Shown here: in pieces, positions 1 to 5,640 of the stretch | Layout of the letters: each line of letters opens with the position of its first letter | How positions within the stretch are numbered: the first letter of the stretch is position 1 | Source of the DNA: Thermococci archaeon | Lineage (GTDB): Archaea > Methanobacteriota_B > Thermococci > Thermococcales > Thermococcaceae | Direction of reading: 5' to 3' | DNA: 5,965 nt | Assembly: GCA_003660485.1 (NCBI GenBank) | Contig: QMUI01000063.1 | Location: 1 to 5,965, forward strand | Made by a program: the position numbers and the translations under genes | Notes under the pieces: generated by a model | Databases searched by the model: none | Told to the model about the DNA's origin: nothing | Seen by the model: only the letters and a program-made list of their open reading frames with translations

Positions 1-372
1 AATCTTAACTTTCTCGATTTCTCCACTCTCGGAGTTAAAGCTAGAGCCGTAAACTTCTATTTTCGCCTTTTTTCTTTCCTTTATTACCGTGTACTCTTTG
101 ACTTCATTAGATCCAGGGTACCTGACCTTGTACTCGTACCTTAGGGAAGCTATATGGTACTTCTTTCCTTTAATTTCAATGGGTTTGGAAACGTCCCAAG
201 GAGAGGCCCAAGTCCCGTACTCTTCCTGGGTTTCTGAGTGCGTATTCTCCTGAGGTGTAGTCTCCTGAACTTCTGATTCCGTGGGCATTTTAGTGGGAAC
301 ATTGCCCCCAATACAGCCGCTGATTATTAGAACAGCGACTGCAAGGGCCAACAATACAACGAATTTTCTCAA
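1..372 (-). CDS. Predicted lipoprotein, N-terminal part (3' end outside window)
   Basis: Open frame of 124 codons running off the left edge, starting at TTG (372-370). The TTG follows a strong ribosome site, GGAGGTG (385-379), with six bases between, which decides this unusual start. The protein begins with a short basic end (residues 2-3, RK), a hydrophobic segment (about 4-17) and the lipobox ISGC, with Cys20 as the predicted lipidation site. After GG comes a Thr/Glu/Gln/Ser/Pro-rich linker (about 24-53), then a more ordered part with alternating charged and aromatic residues (for example KKYHIASLRYEYKVRY), which looks like beta strands. It should therefore be a secreted protein anchored to the outer face of the membrane. 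I do not recognise the family and assign no function. It is divergent from the guide RNA locus and has its own TATA-like element. Confidence is high that it is a real lipoprotein gene; the C-terminal domain cannot be judged from this fragment. Confidence 0.82.
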   Translation of the reverse strand, partial: MRKFVVLLALAVAVLIISGCIGGNVPTKMPTESEVQETTPQENTHSETQEEYGTWASPWDVSKPIEIKGKKYHIASLRYEYKVRYPGSNEVKEYTVIKERKKAKIEVYGSSFNSESGEIEKVKI

Positions 373-404
373 ACTTAACACCTCCAAGGCCCCCAGAAGA
401 GGAG

Positions 405-416
405 CCTTAAAAATTT
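405..416 (-). promoter_or_regulatory. TATA-like promoter element of the lipoprotein gene
   Basis: On the minus strand AAATTTTTAAGG is centred near 411. Transcription would start about 26 nt downstream, near 385, right at the GGAGGTG ribosome site (385-379) of the TTG start at 372. The geometry matches the other promoters in this window. A second AT-rich patch further upstream on the same strand (TATAAAC, about 437-431) is less well spaced. Confidence 0.5.
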
Positions 417-443
417 CTAAGCATTTGAAGTTTATACAGATTT

Positions 444-459
444 CGCAAAGTTTTATATT
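444..459 (+). promoter_or_regulatory. BRE/TATA promoter of the GC-rich guide RNA
   Basis: CGCAAAG (444-450) followed by TTTTATATT (451-459) matches an archaeal BRE plus TATA box. The box centre (about 455) lies 26 nt before the first G of the GC-rich hairpin at 481, the expected distance to the transcription start. This places the 5' end of the RNA at about 479-481 without any reading frame being involved. Confidence 0.72.
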
Positions 460-480
460 TCCAAAGGTAAAGCTAAGCAT

Positions 481-539
481 GGGCCCGGCTCCCGCCCTCT
501 CCGGGGAATCGTGAACCGGGGGTTCCGGCCGGGCCTACA
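481..539 (+). ncRNA. H/ACA box guide RNA hairpin (predicted 16S rRNA pseudouridylation guide)
   Basis: A GC-rich hairpin with the architecture of an archaeal H/ACA guide. The lower stem pairs 481-489 with 528-536 (9 bp, the outermost a G-U). The pocket has a 5' guide CCCGCC (491-496) and a 3' guide TTCC (523-526). The upper stem pairs 498-504 with 516-522 (7 bp with two G-U pairs). The terminal loop contains GGA (505-507) and GTGA (511-514), able to form the tandem sheared G-A pairs of a K-loop, the L7Ae site. ACA (537-539) directly follows the stem, so 14 nt separate upper stem and ACA, the family's usual spacing. The two guide strands together complement the conserved archaeal 16S stretch GGAAUUGGCGGG and would place pseudouridine at its first U, about position 920 in E. 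coli numbering. A TATA box sits 26 nt upstream. The fold was made by eye and the 16S sequence is from memory. Confidence 0.75.
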
Positions 540-597
540 GGGGATGAAGAGCTTTTGCTTTGCTGAGAAGATGATGACCACGCCCTTCGCTGACCTG
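540..597 (+). ncRNA. C/D box guide RNA fused 3' of the H/ACA hairpin
   Basis: Reads as an archaeal C/D methylation guide: C-like box GGGATGA (541-547, one mismatch to RUGAUGA), guide region 548-562, D' box CTGA (563-566), a 4-nt spacer, a perfect C' box ATGATGA (571-577), 12-nt guide 578-589 and D box CTGA (590-593). CAGG (538-541) and CCTG (594-597) can close the terminal stem. The five-nucleotide rule predicts 2'-O-methylation opposite C558 (D' guide) and C585 (D guide); both targets would be G. Such RNAs bind L7Ae, Nop5 and fibrillarin. The short box spacing and the duplicated boxes make chance unlikely; the imperfect C box and the lack of a proven target are the weak points. There is no promoter between it and the H/ACA hairpin, so I infer one transcript, which could be processed into two. 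Confidence 0.65.
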
Positions 598-598
598 C

Positions 599-603
599 TT
601 TTT
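599..603 (+). terminator. Oligo-T terminator of the guide RNA
   Basis: TTTTT directly follows the closing stem of the C/D unit (CCTG ending at 597, then C598). Archaeal RNA polymerase terminates at such T runs without needing a hairpin. The transcript would then be about 120 nt, from near 481 to 603. The region after it (604-634) is AT-rich and holds no further signal that I can see. Confidence 0.5.
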
Positions 604-634
604 GACAAATATTTTGAAAAATTTTGAACAAATA

Positions 635-651
635 ACCGAAGGATTTATATA
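635..651 (+). promoter_or_regulatory. BRE/TATA promoter of asnS
   Basis: ACCGAAG (635-641) precedes TTTATATA (644-651), a good BRE and TATA pair. Transcription should start near 673, giving a leader of about 16 nt before the ATG at 689. The leader holds the ribosome site AAGGTGAT (677-684). This separates asnS from the guide RNA upstream as its own transcription unit. Confidence 0.7.
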
Positions 652-688
652 GAAGGGTCAAGAAGAAGGCCCAGTTAAGGTGATGCTC

Positions 689-1993
689 ATGATCGAGAAG
701 ACGTACTGTGGAGAGATAAAACCAGAGCTTGATGGCCAGAGGGTCAAGCTCGCCGGATGGGTTTACAGCAACATGAGAGTTGGGAAGAAGATATTCCTGT
801 GGATTAGAGACTCAACTGGAATAGTTCAGACTGTAATTGCCAAAAACATAGTTGGAGAGGAGGTTTTTGAGAAGGCAAAGAAGCTTGGAAGAGAGTCGAG
901 TGTTATAGTGGAGGGAATAGTTAAAGCTGATGAGAGGGCCCCAGGAGGGGCAGAAGTTCACGTCGAAAAACTTGAAGTAATACAGGCCGTAAGCGAGTTC
1001 CCAATTCCAGAGAACCCAGAGCAAGCAAGTCCTGAGTTATTGCTCGACTATAGGCACCTCCACATAAGAACTCCTAAAGTCTCAGCGATAATGAAGGTTA
1101 AGGAAACCCTCATTATGGCAGCGAGGGAGTGGCTCCTGAAGAACGGATGGCACGAAGTATTTCCCCCAATACTCGTGACGGGGGCCGTGGAAGGGGGAGC
1201 AACCCTATTTAAGCTTAAATACTTTGATAAGTACGCTTACCTGAGCCAATCCGCCCAACTGTATTTGGAGGCCGCAATCTTTGGCCTTGAGAAGGTCTGG
1301 TCACTCACTCCAAGCTTTAGAGCAGAGAAAAGCAGGACTAGAAGGCACCTAACGGAGTTCTGGCATCTCGAACTTGAGGGGGCTTGGATGGATCTCTGGG
1401 ATATAATGAAAGTCGAAGAGGAACTAGTGAGTTACATGGTTCAGAGAACGCTCGAGTTAAGGAAAAAGGAGATAGAGATGTTTAGGGACGATCTAACAAC
1501 GCTGAAGAACACAGAACCACCATTCCCAAGGATAAGCTACGACGAGGCAATAGAAATACTCCAGAACAAAGGCGTAAAGATCGAGTGGGGAGATGACATG
1601 GGGGCCGATGAGGAGAGGGTTCTCACGGAGGAGTTCGACAGGCCATTCTTCGTTTACGGCTATCCAAAGCACATTAAGGCCTTCTATATGAAAGAGGATC
1701 CTCAAGACCCCAGGAAGGTTTTAGCAGCAGACATGCTAGCTCCGGAAGGCTACGGAGAGATAATTGGAGGATCGGAGAGAGAAGATAACTACGATAAGCT
1801 TGTTCAGAGGATAATAGAGGAGGGAATGAACCCCAAAGACTACGAGTGGTATCTTGACCTGAGAAAGTACGGTTCAGTGCCGCACAGTGGCTTTGGCTTA
1901 GGCGTTGAGAGACTGGTTGCGTGGGTTCTGAAGCTCGACCACATAAGGTGGGCCACGCTCTTCCCAAGGACTCCAGCTAGAATTTACCCATGA
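689..1993 (+). CDS. asnS: Asparaginyl-tRNA synthetase (class II)
   Basis: Cytoplasmic enzyme that charges tRNA-Asn with asparagine using ATP; 434 residues, the size I remember for Pyrococcus AsnRS. Residues about 18-100 form the anticodon-binding OB fold (LAGWVYSNMRVGKK, then FLWIRD). The class II catalytic core follows: ASPELLLDYRHL (113-124), typical of AsnRS rather than AspRS; motif 1 around 138-154; EGGATLF (158-164) and SQSAQLYLE (176-184) at the amino acid site; motif 2 with FRAE (200-203) and RRHLTEFWHLE (208-218); motif 3 GFGLGVERL (391-399) with the ATP-binding Arg398, ending in LFPR. The full OB fold rules out the asparagine synthetase-like paralog that lacks it. In-frame GTG 680 and ATG 683 are possible starts, but the ribosome site AAGGTGAT (677-684) overlaps them and is correctly placed for ATG 689. 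Its 3' end overlaps the convergent membrane protein gene by 17 bp. Confidence 0.95.
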   Translation: MIEKTYCGEIKPELDGQRVKLAGWVYSNMRVGKKIFLWIRDSTGIVQTVIAKNIVGEEVFEKAKKLGRESSVIVEGIVKADERAPGGAEVHVEKLEVIQAVSEFPIPENPEQASPELLLDYRHLHIRTPKVSAIMKVKETLIMAAREWLLKNGWHEVFPPILVTGAVEGGATLFKLKYFDKYAYLSQSAQLYLEAAIFGLEKVWSLTPSFRAEKSRTRRHLTEFWHLELEGAWMDLWDIMKVEEELVSYMVQRTLELRKKEIEMFRDDLTTLKNTEPPFPRISYDEAIEILQNKGVKIEWGDDMGADEERVLTEEFDRPFFVYGYPKHIKAFYMKEDPQDPRKVLAADMLAPEGYGEIIGGSEREDNYDKLVQRIIEEGMNPKDYEWYLDLRKYGSVPHSGFGLGVERLVAWVLKLDHIRWATLFPRTPARIYP

Positions 1994-2342
1994 TCACTGC
2001 AACCCTAACGGTTTTCTTTTCCCTAACTTTATTCCCAAAGTATACCGCGAGAATCCAGAAGGGAATACCAACCATTATCCCCACAATAATTGAGTGCGTG
2101 TAATCACTCACAAACGCGAAAGACAAAGCCCAGAAGAGGATCATCGTAACTTTAAGTATCCTGAACTTTCTGACGTTCCCGCTATAGTTTTCAAAGGCAT
2201 CCAAAACAGTTCCAAAGTATATCAGCCCAATTGAAGCCAGAGCTAGGAAATAGACCCATCCACCAACTTTTAGATAAGCCAGCGTGAAGAACAAAAACCC
2301 TACAATGACCCCAATTATCTGCAAAGTCTTTCCAATTTTCAT
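1977..2342 (-). CDS. Small four-helix integral membrane protein, unknown function
   Basis: A 121-residue protein with four hydrophobic segments at about 7-25, 29-48, 63-80 and 84-104, short charged connections (EN-YSGNVRKFR between helices 2 and 3) and a basic tail (NKVREKKTVRV). The positive-inside tendency of the K/R-rich 54-62 loop and the C-terminal tail cannot be satisfied by one simple rule, so I do not assign a topology. I recognise no family or catalytic motif. It is in the same direction as the ATPase gene, 35 bp downstream of it, but has its own TATA-like element about 28 nt before the ATG and no Shine-Dalgarno sequence, so a leaderless transcript is likely. Its stop lies inside the last codons of asnS, which is convergent. 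The clear membrane pattern across the whole length makes it a real gene rather than an asnS shadow, as most of it lies outside asnS. Confidence 0.78.
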   Translation of the reverse strand: MKIGKTLQIIGVIVGFLFFTLAYLKVGGWVYFLALASIGLIYFGTVLDAFENYSGNVRKFRILKVTMILFWALSFAFVSDYTHSIIVGIMVGIPFWILAVYFGNKVREKKTVRVAVIMGKF

Positions 2343-2365
2343 GAATTAGAATTCACGAACTACCC

Positions 2366-2376
2366 TTAAAAATATT
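2366..2376 (-). promoter_or_regulatory. TATA-like element of the small membrane protein gene, overlapping an oligo-T run after the ATPase gene
   Basis: On the minus strand AATATTTTTAA lies between the ATPase stop (TGA at 2380-2378) and the ATG at 2342. Its centre (about 2371) is 29 nt before the ATG, so the predicted start of transcription is within two or three nt of the start codon: a leaderless arrangement, matching the absence of a ribosome site. The same T5 run (2372-2368) could terminate the ATPase transcript. Confidence 0.45.
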
Positions 2377-2377
2377 G

Positions 2378-3433
2378 TCAACGTCTGAAGGCAACTTCAA
2401 CTAGAGGATCGGGAATGAAGTACCCGCCGTCCCTCTTTTCGAGATAGCCATAACGAACTAAATTCTTAAGCAAGTCGGAGAATCTTTTGTCATTGATTTT
2501 CCCGCTCATTAGTTCAAGCTTTTCCTTTATTTCACTCCACCTATGAGTTCCCCGGGCAACTATCTTCATTATAAGTTCATACTTCTTTGATAACTTCTTC
2601 AACTTTGAGAACTCCAAATTTATTAATCTCTTTGCATCTTCCTTCAGCTTTTCAAGCGCCTTCAGGTGAGAATAGCCGAGATACCTGTTATAACCGTAGA
2701 GCGTTAACCATCCAACAATACCATCAAGCTCCTCAACGGCCTCCCTTATCTCTTCTTCTGGAACTTCGAGGTTTAACTCCTCGAATCCCCTCCTTAAAAA
2801 ATCATAGCTCTCCGAATAGCTGAACCTGCTAAGCCTGATTTCGGCATAGGGCCTTCCAAAGAGAGGTGATTCTGGGTCGTGAAGCCTGAGAAAATCCTCG
2901 AGCAATCCCACCTCGGATCCCGTTAGGATGAAGGTTACGTTTTCAAGCTCATCTATGGCCCAAGAAATCAGCATATCATACCTTGTTCTTGAGAACCTAA
3001 GGTACTGAGCTTCATCAATAGCGATGACAAATCTGCCCATGGAGTTCAACCTCTCAAGGATTTCGGAGAGGCTTACCTCATGGGTTACCTCAAATTCCAC
3101 CCCAAGAACTTTTATACCTTTTATGCTTCCCAAGATCTCTCGAACTTTCTCGAGAGGCGAATATTTAACCAATTCGCGGAGGATCGCCCTGACTACTTCT
3201 TCTTTTGGAACTTCACCGAACTCGGAATATATCTTGGCAGCATCAATCTTAACGCTTGGATATTTAATTTCATTTAATGCGACGTTGACCAATGAGCTCT
3301 TTCCAAGTCTTCTGATTCCAAAAATCGCAATAAGTCCAATCTTTTTTTCGATGAACTTCTTTATAGATTCGAGCTCATATTCCCTGTCATAAAGCTCTTC
3401 CCTGGTAGTCTTTGGCCTTGGGTTAAATAGCAT
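2378..3433 (-). CDS. Archaeal AAA-type ATPase (ATPase_2 family) with C-terminal winged helix
   Basis: A 351-residue P-loop ATPase. The N-terminal signature FNPRPKTTREELYDRE (3-18) is typical of the archaeal ATPase_2 family (PF01637). Walker A is GIRRLGKSS (39-47, with Lys45), Walker B is FVIAIDEAQ (135-143, with Asp140-Glu141), and ILTGSEVGLL (169-178) is the sensor 1 strand. DPESPLFGR (186-194) is a further family hallmark. A helical lid follows, then a winged helix (about 285-345: RWSEIKEKL, then LVRYGYLEKRDGGYFI), often linked to DNA or partner binding. These ATPases are numerous in Thermococcales and mostly have no known function; a STAND-like switch role is inference. A longer reading from ATG 3463 adds ten residues, but the TATA box at 3467-3473 would then be too close to leave room for transcription. 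ATG 3433 has GGTGGG (3443-3438) just upstream and gives the usual family N-terminus. The gene follows purF after 42 bp. Confidence 0.88.
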   Translation of the reverse strand: MLFNPRPKTTREELYDREYELESIKKFIEKKIGLIAIFGIRRLGKSSLVNVALNEIKYPSVKIDAAKIYSEFGEVPKEEVVRAILRELVKYSPLEKVREILGSIKGIKVLGVEFEVTHEVSLSEILERLNSMGRFVIAIDEAQYLRFSRTRYDMLISWAIDELENVTFILTGSEVGLLEDFLRLHDPESPLFGRPYAEIRLSRFSYSESYDFLRRGFEELNLEVPEEEIREAVEELDGIVGWLTLYGYNRYLGYSHLKALEKLKEDAKRLINLEFSKLKKLSKKYELIMKIVARGTHRWSEIKEKLELMSGKINDKRFSDLLKNLVRYGYLEKRDGGYFIPDPLVEVAFRR

Positions 3434-3466
3434 TAGTCCCACCAGGTAACATTCAAATTCCATGGA

Positions 3467-3478
3467 TATAAACGTTTA
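3467..3478 (-). promoter_or_regulatory. BRE/TATA promoter of the ATPase gene, overlapping the purF stop
   Basis: On the minus strand TAAACG then TTTATAT (box about 3473-3467). The box centre is 26 nt before position 3444, giving a leader of about 11 nt that holds GGTGGG and ends at ATG 3433. The TAA of purF (3478-3476) forms part of the BRE. The ATPase can thus be expressed apart from purF, though read-through from purF is also possible. Confidence 0.6.
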
Positions 3479-4804
3479 GAAGTCAAAAGCCCATTTTGGA
3501 TACTCCCCAGTTAAACATGCCATGCAGAGCTTGTCAGTACCAACAGCCCTCTTTAAGCCTTCAATGCTTAGATATGCAAGAGAATCAGCCCCTATCTCCC
3601 TCCTTATGTCCTCAACGCTCCTCCACGCTGCAATGAGCTCGTGTCTCGTTGGAATGTCAATCCCCATGTAGCAGGGGTACCTTATCGGCGGGGAGGCTAT
3701 CCTAACGTGCACCTCCTTAGCGCCAGCATCCCTCAGCATTTTCACTATCTTCGTCATGGTCGTTCCCCTAACTATGGAATCGTCAACAAGCACTACCCTC
3801 CTTCCATTTACAACCTCCTTAACGGGTGAAAGCTTTAGCTTTACCTTCAGCCCCCTACCGGCGGGCATTATGAAAGTTCTCCCAATGTAACGGTTCTTTA
3901 TCAACCCCTCCATGTAAGGAATTCCGCTCTCATGGGCGAAGCCTAATGCAGCTGTTCTCCCTGAGTCGGGGACGGCAATAACGACGTCACCCTCAGCAGG
4001 GCTCTCCCTGGCGAGCTCAACGCCCATCCTGTAGCGGGCACAGTAGACGCTTATCCCGTCAATAATGCTGTCGGGCCTTGCAAAGTATATGTACTCAAAG
4101 ACGCAGTGCCTTCTTTCGGCTTTAGCCAGAACTTTGCTGTAAACTTCATTCTCTTCAACTACGAAAACCTCCCCGGGCTCAACGTCCCTTGTTTCAAGCC
4201 CGAACATCTTAAGGGCAGAATCCTCGGAGGCGAAATAGTGGCCATCACCAATACCATAGCTTAAAGGCCTAAATCCAACAGGATCCCTCGCAACTATGAG
4301 CTTTCCATTAAAGAGCATGACGATAGAATAAGCCCCTCTAACTTCATTGAAAACCTCTCTCATAGCCTCAAACTCATCCTTAAGCTCGCTGTAGTGCCTC
4401 AAAAAAGAAACACCAATAAGCTCGGTATCAACAGAAGATTTAAACTTAAATCCTCTCTCTTCGTACCTCCTTCTCACAGGAAGAAAATTAGTTAAGGTGC
4501 CGTTGTGGGCTATTGCAAGCCTATAACCACAACACTCAACCTCAAAGGGCTGAACCTCGCTTAACGATCCAGATGTGGAGTACCTCACGTGCCCTATTGC
4601 AAGCTTGGACTTAGCCCCATTTAGGGAGTTCTCCTTGAAGACTTCAGAAACGAGGCCGTGACCCTTAACGGTCTTGATTCCATTATCCCAAAAGCTGATC
4701 CCCGCACCTTCCTGACCCCTATGCTGAAGAGCTATGAGAGCGAAATATGCCTTTTTAGGGGCTTCCTGGGTTAACGCCCCAAATATCCCGCACTTTTCTC
4801 TCAT
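3476..4804 (-). CDS. purF: Amidophosphoribosyltransferase (glutamine PRPP amidotransferase)
   Basis: Catalyses the first committed step of purine synthesis, glutamine plus PRPP giving 5-phosphoribosylamine. 442 residues. The N-terminal Ntn glutaminase domain (about 5-230) opens MREKCGIFG, so a four-residue propeptide should be removed to free the nucleophile Cys5. Other glutaminase residues are Arg74 (GHVRYSTSG), Asn102-Gly103 (AHNGTLTN) and Asp126 (SSVDTELIG). The C-terminal phosphoribosyltransferase domain has the PRPP loop [13 protein letters not shown] (337-349). Cys234, Cys378, Cys427 and Cys430 align with the four [4Fe-4S] ligands of the Bacillus subtilis enzyme, so this is the iron-sulfur, propeptide-bearing class. 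The start is supported by GAGGTG (4815-4810) five nt before the ATG. It is divergent from purC. Confidence 0.96.
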   Translation of the reverse strand: MREKCGIFGALTQEAPKKAYFALIALQHRGQEGAGISFWDNGIKTVKGHGLVSEVFKENSLNGAKSKLAIGHVRYSTSGSLSEVQPFEVECCGYRLAIAHNGTLTNFLPVRRRYEERGFKFKSSVDTELIGVSFLRHYSELKDEFEAMREVFNEVRGAYSIVMLFNGKLIVARDPVGFRPLSYGIGDGHYFASEDSALKMFGLETRDVEPGEVFVVEENEVYSKVLAKAERRHCVFEYIYFARPDSIIDGISVYCARYRMGVELARESPAEGDVVIAVPDSGRTAALGFAHESGIPYMEGLIKNRYIGRTFIMPAGRGLKVKLKLSPVKEVVNGRRVVLVDDSIVRGTTMTKIVKMLRDAGAKEVHVRIASPPIRYPCYMGIDIPTRHELIAAWRSVEDIRREIGADSLAYLSIEGLKRAVGTDKLCMACLTGEYPKWAFDF

Positions 4805-4837
4805 TATTTCACCTCTTCTTGCCTTTGCCAGCTATAT

Positions 4838-4857
4838 GTTTAAAAACTCTTAAAAGG
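4838..4857. promoter_or_regulatory. Divergent purF-purC promoter region
   Basis: Two AT-rich blocks, GTTTAAAAAC (4838-4847) and CTTAAAAGG (4848-4856), lie between the divergent genes, and both read as TATA-like on either strand. Minus strand: TTTTTAAAC centred near 4842 predicts a purF start near 4817, at the GAGGTG leader. Plus strand: the same block predicts a purC start near 4869, giving a 20-nt leader with GGTGA before ATG 4890, while the second block predicts a start near 4878. Which block serves which gene cannot be settled by eye. I see no clear repeat that would mark a repressor operator. Confidence 0.55.
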
Positions 4858-4889
4858 ATTATGATTTTTACATGAATATGGTGAAAATT

Positions 4890-5597
4890 ATGGAGGTATA
4901 CGAGGGAAAGGCGAAGAAAGTGATACCCATTGACGAGGACAAGCTCATAATGGAGTTTAAAGATGATGCTACGGCCTTTGATGGAGTTAAAAAGGCAAAA
5001 TTCAAGGGAAAGGGGTGGCTGAACGCTCAAATTTCCGCGAGACTATTCAAACTCCTTGAAGAGCATGGAATAAAGACACACTTCATTGGCGTTGCTGGAG
5101 ATAACAGGCTGATAGTTGAGAGGCTCAAGATGTACCCAATCGAAGTTGTGGTGAGGAACGTGGTCGCGGGAAGCTTAAAGAAAAGGCTTCCCCTTCCGGA
5201 AGGCTATGAATTGCCAGAACCCATAGTCGAGCTGTATTATAAGAGCGATGAACTCCACGATCCAATGATAAACTACTACCACGCAAAGATTCTAGGCGTC
5301 AGCGAAGAGGAAATTAAGGAAATGGAAAGGATTGCCCTAAAGGTGAATGAGATACTCAAAAAGTACTTCGAGGAGAGGGGGATAACCCTCGTGGACTTCA
5401 AACTTGAGTTTGGGAAGAACAAGAAAGGTGAGATAGTGTTGGCTGATGAGATAAGCCCAGACACGTGCAGATTCTGGGACGCCAAAACTAAGAGGAGTCT
5501 AGACAAGGACGTGTTCAGGTTCGACAAGGGAGACCTAATAGAGGCATACAGGGAGCTCTACAGGAGGCTCACAGGTGAAGAAGCACCAACTTTCTAA
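4890..5597 (+). CDS. purC: Phosphoribosylaminoimidazole-succinocarboxamide (SAICAR) synthase
   Basis: Joins CAIR and aspartate with ATP to give SAICAR, a later step of the purine pathway begun by PurF. From ATG 4890 the protein has 235 residues, the normal size for a single-domain PurC. It opens EVYEGKAKKV (2-11), the ATP-binding start of the family. The two family signatures are clear: YPIEVVVRNVVAGS (82-95) and LVDFKLEFG (167-175). DEISPDTCRFWD (186-197) forms the metal and nucleotide site. In-frame ATGs at 4872 and 4878 would add six or four residues (MNMVKI or MVKI); remembered Pyrococcus entries begin with MVK. I prefer 4890 because GGTGA (4880-4884) lies five nt before it and the residues before EVYEGK are not conserved in the family. 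A leaderless start at 4878 remains possible. The AIM24-family gene follows after 43 bp but has its own promoter. Confidence 0.95.
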   Translation: MEVYEGKAKKVIPIDEDKLIMEFKDDATAFDGVKKAKFKGKGWLNAQISARLFKLLEEHGIKTHFIGVAGDNRLIVERLKMYPIEVVVRNVVAGSLKKRLPLPEGYELPEPIVELYYKSDELHDPMINYYHAKILGVSEEEIKEMERIALKVNEILKKYFEERGITLVDFKLEFGKNKKGEIVLADEISPDTCRFWDAKTKRSLDKDVFRFDKGDLIEAYRELYRRLTGEEAPTF

Positions 5598-5610
5598 GAA
5601 AGTTTATTAT
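5597..5610 (+). promoter_or_regulatory. BRE/TATA promoter of the AIM24-family gene
   Basis: AAGAAAG followed by TTTATTAT (5603-5610) starts at the purC stop codon. The box centre (about 5606) predicts transcription from near 5632, so the leader would be about nine nt, almost all ribosome site (GGTGATA, 5631-5637), before ATG 5641. This suggests separate expression from purC despite the short gap. Confidence 0.55.
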
Positions 5611-5640
5611 CCCCTTTCCCAACTAATTCTGGTGATAACA

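Noticed and set aside
281..514. 77-codon plus-strand open frame across the lipoprotein start and the guide RNA 5' end
   Set aside because: It lies opposite the signal peptide of the lipoprotein gene, crosses both promoters, and has low-complexity composition and no ribosome site.
481..539. tRNA gene, because of GC-rich ends and a GGTTCC stretch like a T arm
   Set aside because: The hairpin is too short (about 56 nt), has no D arm or anticodon arm, and GGTTCC is not within a T stem-loop. The H/ACA fold explains all parts.
473..661. 62-codon minus-strand open frame over the guide RNA
   Set aside because: Its Ser/Gly/Pro-rich product is a by-product of the GC-rich RNA; there is no start signal and it overlaps two promoters.
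1674..1967. 97-codon minus-strand open frame inside asnS
   Set aside because: It lies wholly antisense to the conserved catalytic end of AsnRS, with Ser/Leu/Cys-rich shadow composition.
3024..3392. 122-codon plus-strand open frame opposite the ATPase gene
   Set aside because: It is antisense to the Walker A and Walker B regions, with no ribosome site or promoter and no recognisable domain.
4809..5030. 73-codon minus-strand open frame across the purF-purC promoter
   Set aside because: It lies largely opposite the purC coding region, covers the promoter region, and ends within the purF leader.
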